64,000 nucleotides of DNA from Dryas octopetala (Eukaryota; Streptophyta; Magnoliopsida; Rosales; Rosaceae), in the NCBI GenBank assembly GCA_963921425.1, contig OY992833.1, positions 8,597,738-8,661,737 of the forward strand, read 5' to 3'. The notes under the pieces were generated by a model that did no database searches, was not told where the DNA came from, and worked only from the letters and a program-made list of their open reading frames with translations. The first letter of the stretch is position 1. Each line of letters starts with the position of its first letter. The position numbers were made by a program, and so were the translations under genes. Positions 55,456 through 64,000 of this stretch are shown piece after piece.

Positions 55456-58400
55456 ATGAACCCTGAGCTTGTTGCAAGGTTGGAGAGGCTCAAGAACGAA
55501 GCTTTAGGTACATCACAAGTCAGCCCGCAACCTAGTGCATCAGATTCGAGTAGTGAAGAGACTGAGAGTGTCGACATGGCTGAAGCAAATGAGATGGTGC
55601 CGCAGCCCCTGAGCCATTTTTCAGCGCCTTCGCTGCCCACTCAACCATCGTGCATTCGGTATGCCACCATAGCCACTGATTTCGAAATCAAGAGTGGTCA
55701 GATTCACTTGTTGCCGAGCTACCATGGGCTGAATGGGGAGGATCCGATCCAATTTTTGAAGGAGTTTTCTGGGGTTTGTGAAGCCGCACAATTGAGGGGC
55801 CTGAATGCCGATCAGTACCGTTTGAGGATGTTCCCTTTTGCGCTTAAGGACAAGGCAAAGAGGTGGTTGTATTCGCTGCCCAGTGGTTCCATTTCGACAT
55901 GGGATGATCTTTCGAGCAAGTTTTTGAACAAGTTCTATTCCATTTCCAAGACGAATTCTATTCGGAAGGAGATCCTTGGATTTGTGCAGAAAGCGGACGA
56001 GCCATTCCATGAGACTTGGGACAGATTCAATGAGTTACTTACTAGCTGCCCACACCATAACTTATCTCCTTGGTATGTGCTTTGTTGTTTTTATCAGGGA
56101 TTGTTGGAGAGAGACCAAGCCAAGGTGGATTCGGCATGTGGTGGTGCATTCATGTCAAAAACGGAGGATGAGGCTACAGAATTGTTTGAGTCGCTTTCTT
56201 TGAGTTCTCAACAATGGGATTCCAATCGTGCAAGAGGAGGACTAAAGAGAGGGTTGTATGAGGTAGCTGATGTGCCAAACACCATGGAGGGACATATTTT
56301 GGAAATCAAGACTATGGTGCAGAAGTTATCTTTGGCTCAAGAGAAGATGATGGGTATGCAAGGACAATGGGGTGACGTGGAACAAGTGAACCAGGTTGGG
56401 AATTATCCTAGGGTGTCATATGATCCATTTTCTAACACTTATAACCCTGGATGGAAGAACAACCCTAATTTCAGGTGGAGCAACAATAATGGACAGCAAG
56501 CTAGTGGGAGCACCAACAAGCCATATGTGCACCCTAATGCCGAGAGGTCTAGTTTGGAGGACAAGATTGCTCAGATTGCTCAAAGCACCACTTCCCTTGC
56601 TCAAAGCACCAATGCCTTCATGAACCGTACCGAGCAGCAGATGCAAGCCAATTCGAAGGCTATTGCACACTTGGAGAGTCAAATGGGTCAGATTGCCACT
56701 ACTTTGGGTCAGAAAGAGAAGGGGAAGTTGCCAAGTCAGCCCATCGTCAACCCGAAGAATGAGGAGCATGTGAATGCTATTTTGAGGACTACTCCAAGAA
56801 AAAGAGTTAGAGTGGTCAAGACTAAGGAGGTGATTGAGATCATGGATAGTGAGGAAGAGGAGGATCCAGAAATGATAGAGGAGAAAGCTGATACACGTGT
56901 GATTCCCCTCATTCCGGACATCGACATCACCAAATTTCCAGCAACCATGAGGGAGTTGAAGTCTATTGAGAAGAAGGTTGAGGAGCAAGGGCATAGTCAC
57001 AACGTTCCTAGGGAGATTTGTGGTTATCTCTTTGCATCTTTTCCAAGCAAGAAGAAGGATCCAGGCTCGTTAGTCATACCATGCAGCATAGGGGAGTATA
57101 AGATCGCCAATGCCTTAGTTGACAATGGCTCAGCTATCAATGTCATGCCGCTGGTTATGTTCGAGAGGCTTGGATTTAAGGAGGCTGATTTGCAACCGTT
57201 TGATGTGGACATTCGCTTCGCCAACTCTTCAGTCCAAAAAGCTTGTGGTATGCTTGTGGATGTTTTGGTTAAATATCGTAAATTACTAATTCCCTCTGAT
57301 TTCATAGTGCTAGATGTGCCGAGAATTCCGGGCGACGTTGTTGAGTGCTCATTTTACACTATTTTATGATACTAACTCCCTAACTCAGAGTGCAAGAACT
57401 CGATATTTTGTGTGTTGTTAGTTTGTTTTTGATTTTATAGGATAAAATGAGCAAAGAGGAGAAAAGGAGCCAAAAGGACCATTTTTAGACATTTCCTAGT
57501 GAAACTAGGAAAACGAGAGAAATCCTGGTCAAACCAGGAAAGGGGCTGAAATCCTAGTCACACTAGGAAACATCAAGTTCAGAACCATCATTGCGGAGCA
57601 AGAAATGAGAAATCCCGATTGGAACAGGAAATCCTGGTTGAACTAGGAAACCTAACCCAACTAGGGAAAGGAGTCCTAATGACACTAGGAGACCCCAGGG
57701 GCAATATGGTCATTACGAGAAGTCAAAATGGTTAAGGAATCCTTCATTCACAAGAAATCCTAGTCACACTAGGAAATGTTGGTCAAATTCAACTCTACAA
57801 AGTCAAGGTTCCAGAAGCTTCTAGAAGGTGGTGGACATCCATGGGAATAAATGGAGGGAAGAAATGAATTCGAATTCAAATGGAAATGAGGGGCAAAATG
57901 GGAAGTCAAAGTTAATGGTCAAGGGTCAACTATGAAAAGTCAACAAGTCAAATGGGCCACGGGCCTATGCAAATGCCGAAATCTGAGGGGCCTGCATGCA
58001 TGCATGCACCAGCCCAAGATGAAGCCCAATGCGCAAGCCTGAAGGTGGCAGCCATGAAGTGAAACCCTAGGGGGCTGGCGTGTGGCACTTAAGCCCAAAG
58101 CCAAAGCCTTGCCGCAAGCCCAAAGCCTTCCCTAACCCTAGCAGCAGCCGCATCTCTCTTTTCCTTGCCTCCCAAGGTTTCCTCTCCTACTAATCTCTAT
58201 AAATACATATCTTCAATTCAGAAAAAGGGTTCTGAAGTTTGGTTTCTTCTCTTTTATTTTCGAAAACCCTAGTTAGTGTTTCCTCTTTTTCCTAGCCACA
58301 GCACCCTCTCCCTTGTTCTTCTTGTGCCGCAGCCACCATCTCCTTCTCTCTCTTTATTTTTCTTCTTTTCTCTTGTGGCCGAGCACCCCAGCCTCTTCCT

Positions 58401-59768
58401 ATTGTGTTTCTTTTATTATGTGCTGAACCGAAGAAGGAGGAATCAAGTGGAGCCGCAGCCACCTCCAGCAGCCACGCCACCTCCACCTTGCTGCCACCTT
58501 GCCAAGCACCTCAGCCTCCTTGCCGTGGAGCCCAAGGCCGAGCAGCCCCATTGCACACCACCATTGCAGCCGCACCTCCACCTTGCTGCCCCGGCTTGAT
58601 CTCTCTTCCTTTTATTTTTATTTCCATTATTTTAATTATGCATCGTTTATTTGTGGACTTGATTATGTGTAGCTAACTATTGGGCTAGGGCTAGGATGAA
58701 GCCCTAGCATTGCTGTTCACTTTTACTATGGATTATTGATTTTTAATTAATTACATGTTGACAAATCTTGGATCTCTGTTTAAATTGAATCTATTTGTTT
58801 TTCATCTTTGACTGATCACCTTAGGTTGCATGCATCTAGATATTTGTTGTGAAACTAAATAAGCTCGAAAGGATGATAGTTTCAATAGGCAACAAGTGGA
58901 TATCCTAAGATAATATTCATGGGAAAAGGGATCATAGAGGACATAGGGTACATTAATTTGGAGCTATGCGCTATGTGTTTGTCACTCTCACAGATCGTAA
59001 TGACTCTTGCATGGGTAACAGCTGCCTTAGCTTAGCACTAGGGAACATGCAAGTTAACTGGCTAAGGAAGGCCCAAGAAGCTCTTAGTTTATGCACAGTA
59101 AGGGGAGTAATTGCTAAAAGTAACTAGCCAAACCTTTTAGTGGACGAACTTTGTTGACATGTTTATATATTGATTGTTAATATCCATAGTAGAGTGAATG
59201 GTATGCTAGTGGTGGATTCTGACCCCTAGTGTTTCTTTATTATTGTTTTATCCAAATTCATTCAGTTGTTATTTTAAAGTTTTGTCATTTATCTGTTAGT
59301 TTGTCTAGTCTCAAAAACCAATCAAAACCCCCCATTTGCGTGTGTGAGTTAGAGTTGATTTAATCGAATTTAATTAAGTTAGTGATCATAACACTAGTAC
59401 AATTCCCTGTGGGATCGACCTCGTATTTGTAAGCTTTGGTACTCCGCGATTCGTGCACTTGCGAGTTAACCTAGAGCTCAGAAAAGGGTATTTAATTTGC
59501 TCTAGGAAAACATACAACATACGTCTCTATTATTCTTGGGAGACCATTTTTGTGCACCTCTAACATGGAGTACAAAGCATTGGAGAGTACCATGAAGATT
59601 CGGCACTACACCAAGCAAGAGGTGTATTTGCTCACTTCCGAGATGCCAGAAAACGAGGAGGTCACTTTTTATGGAGAGGAGAAGTCAGAGATGGAGAGCT
59701 TCTTCAGTTCGTTCTTAGGGAGTGCCGAGAGTAGCAATGGCAAGAGGAAGAGGAAAGGACGCAAGTAA
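55456..59768 (+). pseudogene. E5 gag-protease gene, open except for B2
   Basis: The coding parts are 55456-57338 and 59525-59768, in phase when B2 and one target copy are discounted, giving 708 codons. ATG 55456 (MNPELVARL) is chosen over an upstream non-ATG extension. From the N-terminus there is a serine/glutamate-rich segment, a retrotransposon gag capsid domain (about residues 75-260), an N/Q-rich linker, a heptad-like stretch (about 370-415; TTSLAQSTNAF), an acidic segment, and a retropepsin-like protease with DNGS (Asp 556) and, after B2, ILGRPF. It ends with a basic tail. B1 has DLGA at the active site, so the two proteases are distinct. No zinc knuckle and no RT. Particles could be assembled only with enzymes supplied by another element. 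Confidence 0.88.
57339..59519 (+). mobile_element. B2: solo type-B LTR inside E5 protease
   Basis: 2181 bp, TGTTGAGTGCTC to ACATACAACA. The flanks are GACGT (57334-57338) and TACGT (59520-59524): a 5-bp target duplication with one change. A2 carries the uninterrupted sequence at 20887-20900, confirming the junction. It has the palindrome array (about 57495-57770), a TATA box at 58198-58205 and a proline/alanine-rich leader frame (58276-58599) that differs from that of B1. No internal region. Confidence 0.91.
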
Positions 59769-61779
59769 AGGAGATGGCAATGTCAGGCTGAAGACAGAAA
59801 AACAAGCGCTTATTGGGAGGCAACCCAAGTTTTTGTTTCGAATAATGGAGGAGGAGTCATCGAGGACCAAGGAGGCCGCGCCCACCCTTGGAGTGTCCAC
59901 GCTTGCGTACGCAAGTAAACAGTTTCTTTATTTCGCTTCATAAAACAATTTTTCATTTTGGTGTGTTTGTTTGGTTTTGGATATTTGCAATTTCCCGTTT
60001 TGCTTAATTTGATCATTCATGCATTTATTTCATATACATTGAGGGCAATGTATCATTTAAGTGTGGGGGGAAGGGCAATTGTCATTTGTTAGTGTTTTTA
60101 GGTTAGAACAAGTGTTTAGGGTGTTTTAAGTGTTTTTGAGTGTTTTTAGAAAAAAGAAAAAAAAAAATTTTCGTTTTTAGTGTGTTTAGGTGTTTTTAGG
60201 TTAGGAAAAAACTTTTTCTTTTGTTTTTAAACTTAGGGTGTCAAAACCACATCAAAATGCACGTTTTCATTAGATCTCATTCACCTTAGTGATGGATGTG
60301 ATTCTTTTGAAGTGTGCGACATCGTTTTAAAAACAAAAAGTTTTTGAGTCATTTTGGTTGTTTCAGGTCGTTTTGAGTCCCCAACTAATTGATTTGAGTG
60401 TGCATGATTGTTATGAGCATGTTTTAGTATTGTGTGTATATTTGGTGTTCTTTTCATTCTAATAGTGTTCCATAACATATCTTGCAATTCTATGTCATTT
60501 GGCCTTGTTGATATGAATTTAGGTTGTGATTAGCATTACTAATGATTATATGCATAATAGAGTAGACTTGCATGACCTAAGTGAGCTTTTGAGCCCTGTT
60601 CTTCAATTCTTGAGTGTTGCGCGCCACTCTAATTCTATCATTGTCATATAAGTCGTTGTTTTGATCTCATTGTCTTTCATTTGGTCATTTGCTTGGAATA
60701 TGCATAATCTTGAATCAATGAGCTAGAACTCTTTTCTTGTGTACACAAAGCATGTGGTATATGCATAACTCTTGAGAAATGAATTTAGGCCCTGTTTGTG
60801 TACCCCATAGCCTGAAAGCCTACCCATTACATGTTTTATCCTTAGTTACCCATTTTGAGCCTGTTAAGCCGTTTTCTTTGTTACCCCATACCAAACCCTA
60901 AGTTTGGGGGTGTTACACCCCTTTTACCCGTTTACCCCTTTTATGGTGTTGCAAGTTGTTTATATGTTGATTGTGGTGAAAAAGAAGTGAAAATGCATAG
61001 CTTATACAAAAATGTGTCATAAAAGTATGTATACCGTGCCCAAAGAAAAGAAAAAGAAAAGAAATCAAATAAAAGAGATGGGGCGGTTTCAAAAGAAAGA
61101 AAAAAAAATGAGCAAAAAGAGTTCAAAGTAAGCTATGAAGTGCAAAGAAGCAAAGTGTACCTCAAAATGTTCTATTGGTGCTTGCAATTCCATGAATTTA
61201 GCCCTTTGTGTTTCCTTTTCATTTCAATACCCTATCCTAGCCTAAGCCTTCATTATAACCCAATTAAAGCCCTAGCTGATCTCAAGAGGTGTGTATTATA
61301 CTTATGTGGAGTCTATTTAAGAAGGGAGCCTATGGTTATTGATTCTATTTCAAGCATTTGTATTCCTTTCATGAGATCAGTATTTCTTTCTAAAATGTGC
61401 CTTTATTTCATGTACATATGTGAGCTAATTGTTTTTGTTACATATTTCCTCTCACATATACTTTTGAGTGCACATATCAACCCAATTCTTGAGTGTTTAT
61501 CATTGAGAGTATGCCATAGTGAGGATTGGAGTTGAATCTATTATGTATGTATTGATTTAGTTTTGTTTGTCTAATACTTGGATTTGTGTCAAGGATGGCC
61601 TATATGACAAAAGAGGAGCGAGGTATGTTATTTGAAATGTTATTAGAATTTGAAGAATACAATTTATATGCCTTGCTTTCTTATGTGATTAATGGTTGTC
61701 CGCATGAATTCAGTTTTTGGGATGTTAGAGTCAGTCTTGAGTCTTTTCTTTCTTTTATTTGCTCGAGGACTAGCAAAAT
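59769..61779 (+). other. E5 noncoding 3' region with conserved hairpins
   Basis: Hairpin 1 is at 59813-59828, hairpin 2 at 60036-60051 followed by AAGTGTGGGGGG, and hairpin 3 at 60891-60907. The open frame with hydrophobic stretches seen at 10278 in E1 is also open here (about 61332-61535). The 62-codon frame at 61595-61783 ends in the polypurine tract. Nothing enzyme-like is seen. Confidence 0.72.
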
Positions 61780-61794
61780 CTAAGTTTGGGGGTG
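61780..61794 (+). other. E5 polypurine tract
   Basis: CTAAGTTTGGGGGTG abuts the TG of the 3' LTR. Confidence 0.9.
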
Positions 61795-64000
61795 TGATGA
61801 GTGTGCATTTTGCATCACTTTATGATACTAATTCCTTAACCTAGAGTGTTAGAACTCGCTATTTTGTGTTTCTTGTCTTGTTTTTGTGTTTTCAGGTCAA
61901 ATGAAGCAGAAATGAGAAAAAGAAGCAAATGGAGCCATTTTGGGACATTTCCTGGTCAAACCAGGAAAACGAGTGAAATCCTGGTCAAACCAGGAAAAGT
62001 GCAGAAATCCTAGTTGAATGAGGATTCCTAGTCACACTAGGAAACATCAAGTCCAGAACCATCATTGCGGAGCCAGAAATGTGAAATCCTGATTCGAACA
62101 GGAAATCCTGGTTGAACTAGGAAACCTAACCCAACTAGGGAAAGGAGTCTTAGTGACACTAGGAGACCCCAGGGGCAATATGGTTATTACGAGAAGTCGA
62201 AATGGATAAGGAATCTCTCATTTTCAAGGAATCCTAGTTGCACCAGGAAATGTTTTTCAAGGTTCCAGAAGCTTCCAGAAGGTGGTGGACATCCATGGAA
62301 ATGAATGGAGGGAAGAAATGAATTTGAATTCAAATGGAAATGAGGGGCAAAATGGGAAGTCAAAAGTGGAGGGCCCATGGGCCCTAGGGATGCCGAACCA
62401 AGATGGGCCATGCATGCACATGCATGGCCCCAAACCCTAGCAGCCCAAAGGCCATGCGCAAGGAGGAAGATGGCAGCCCATGCATGCGCATGCATGCCAT
62501 GCAAACCCTAGCAGACAAGGGGCCATGCGCAAGCCCAAGGTGACAAGCCCAAGAGGGAAGCCCATGGAGTGAAACCCTAGCCCATCTTGTGCAAGCAACT
62601 GAAGCCCAACATGGAAGCCCAACATGCAAGCCCAAAGCCCAGGACTACCAGCCCATGCGCAAAGGAGGGACCCTAGCTAGGCTAGGCGTGAGCAACTTAA
62701 GCCCAAAGGAAGAAGCCCAACACGCAAGGCCCTAGTTCAGCTAGCCCTAGCTGAAGCCGCAAGCCGCAAGCTTTATCCTCCTTGCCTCTCAAGGAATGCT
62801 CCTCTATATAAACCCCCTTCATTCAGAACCCTAGCATCACTTTTTTCACCTACACTCCAGCCGAAATTCTTCTCTTCTCCTAGTTTTATTTTTCTGTTCT
62901 AGGTTTTTAATTTCAGAATTTAGTTTTGTTTTAGGGAGAGTTAGCCGAAGGTAAAGAGAGAGAGAGAAGTGGCGTGGCTGCAAGGAAGGACACCCCTAAG
63001 CCGCAAGCCCTAGCTCACCATAGCCGTGAGCCAATTGCTTGTGCAAGGTGCCTTCTCTTCCTTGTCTTGCCGCAGCCCCTTCCCCTTGCTTCTTTTGATT
63101 TTTGTTCTAGTTTCCTCTTTTATTGTTGGATTGTGCCTCTGAATCTATTTAATTAATTTGCTGGATTTATTTAGTTTGTCTCTTTATTTCTTTTAGTGCA
63201 TGGTTCTGATTTCATTTAATTTATGCAATTTGATTTAGTTGTTTAGTTTATGTTTTTAAGTTTGTTTAATTTGCGTTTCTGATTTCCGTTAGCAAGCATG
63301 AATTGGGATTTTATTTATTGGTTGCTGTTTTGTTTTTATTTGTTTCATTTAATTATGTAGGTTAGTTATTATATCTTGCATGTTAGTCGTAGGTCGATTA
63401 ATGGATTTGCATGTTCTAACAAATCGTTTATCCGTCTCTTGGTCTATTAGTTTGATGTTTGCGCGTATTAAATTTCCACTATCTATTAGAACCCCCGTCA
63501 CTAGTTGTTTGCATCCTTTGACTGGCCACCTTAGGGTAATTGCATCTAGTTTATCTGTTAGGTTTAGCTGTGAAATAGTCAAAGACACTAAACCACAAGT
63601 AACAAGGGAATAAGGGATTATTCTTGGTAGTGGGGTTGGGCGACCTCTATAAGGAAATAGTCAAAGCTTATATGTTGTGCATGTTTGACGTTCTCATAAA
63701 ACTTAATGACTCCTGCATGGGTAACAGCTGCCTTAGCTTGAACTAGGGAACATGTAGGTTAACTAGCTAAGGAAGGCCCAAGAAGCTCTTAGTTTATGCA
63801 TTAGGAGAACAATGGCGAGAAAGTAACTAGCCAAACCTTTTTAGCTATCAAACTTTGATATGTTGTGTTCAAATTAACTGTCATTAGCCTTGGATGGTTA
63901 TTGCATGCTTATCTGATTTGAAACTGAAAACTTAACATTGCAAGATAGAATAAGGTGTGTGTGCGTGTGGTGATGTGTGCGTGTGTTCCATCTTTCCAAA
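61795..64000 (+). repeat. E5 3' LTR (type A), cut by window end
   Basis: This starts TGATGAGTGTGC and is colinear with the E5 5' LTR, including the palindrome array and the TATA box (near 62803). It lacks about 14 bp found near 53820-53850 of the 5' copy. The last roughly 200 bp and the right target duplication lie outside. Confidence 0.92.

Larger units (their letters stand above)
52867..64000 (+). mobile_element. E5: non-autonomous gag-protease element, runs off the window
   Basis: E5 has a 5' LTR (52867-55271), tRNA-Asp primer site, gag-protease gene split by solo LTR B2, a 3' region, a polypurine tract and a 3' LTR from 61795 to beyond 64000. It sits in the H0 5' LTR; the left flank is GGAGT (52862-52866) and the right flank is outside the window. 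Apart from B2 its gag-pro frame is open, the best preserved of the three copies here. It has no RT, RNase H or integrase. Confidence 0.9.

Noticed and set aside
1-64000. Cellular genes, tRNA or rRNA genes, CRISPR arrays, bacterial-type operons
   Set aside because: Every long interval is assigned to an LTR, internal region or fragment of a retrotransposon; nothing else with gene-like structure was seen.

Overview
The window looks like plant heterochromatin, most likely from a flowering plant and probably a eudicot. Every base I can assign belongs to long-terminal-repeat (LTR) retrotransposons, and I see no cellular gene. The primer-binding sites match the 3' end of plant tRNA-Asp, and the polymerase carries FMDDFSV. 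Both point to the Athila lineage of Ty3/Gypsy. Species cannot be told from the sequence alone.

The organising feature is a nest of insertions eight levels deep, traced by target-site duplications (TSDs). From outside in: (0) H0, an old minus-strand Athila element covering the window from base 1 to about 52866; (1) T1, a minus-strand LTR of Tekay/Del-like type, 800-39650; (2) C1, a minus-strand solo LTR of type C, 2226-37924, TSD GACTC; (3) T2, a plus-strand Tekay/Del-like solo LTR, 3470-37051, TSD TTAAG; (4) E1, a plus-strand two-LTR element, 4025-35208, TSD CCCCC; (5) A3, a minus-strand solo LTR of type A inside E1's own 3' LTR, 12535-34619, TSD GACAC; (6) B1, a plus-strand autonomous Athila, 13798-33416, TSD ACGCC; (7) A2, a plus-strand non-autonomous element inside the B1 gag-pol frame, 17376-25684, TSD AGGAT.

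From 39651 to 52866 the remains of H0 (RT, protease, gag, primer site, part of the 5' LTR, all minus strand) are interrupted by solo LTR A4 (40371-42701, TSD AATGC) and by two head-to-head type-C LTRs (42893-49104). The second of these carries solo LTR A5 (45350-47748, TSD CTCAC). From 52867 to the window end lies E5, a type-A element whose gag-protease frame is split by solo LTR B2 (57339-59519).

Two kinds of internal region occur. B1 and the wreck H0 are autonomous: gag, aspartic protease, reverse transcriptase, RNase H and, in B1, a DD35E integrase. E1, A2 and E5 carry gag plus protease only and would need the other enzymes in trans. Both kinds end in a noncoding 3' region of about 2 kb with the same three small hairpins, two of them next to or containing purine tracts, before a shared polypurine tract CTAAGTTTGGGGGTG. 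That shared region and the matching tRNA-Asp primer site are plausible signals letting the gag-pro elements use an autonomous partner. LTR types A, B and C share their 3' half but differ in the 5' (U3) half. The U3 of types A and B carries an array of short perfect or near-perfect palindromes.
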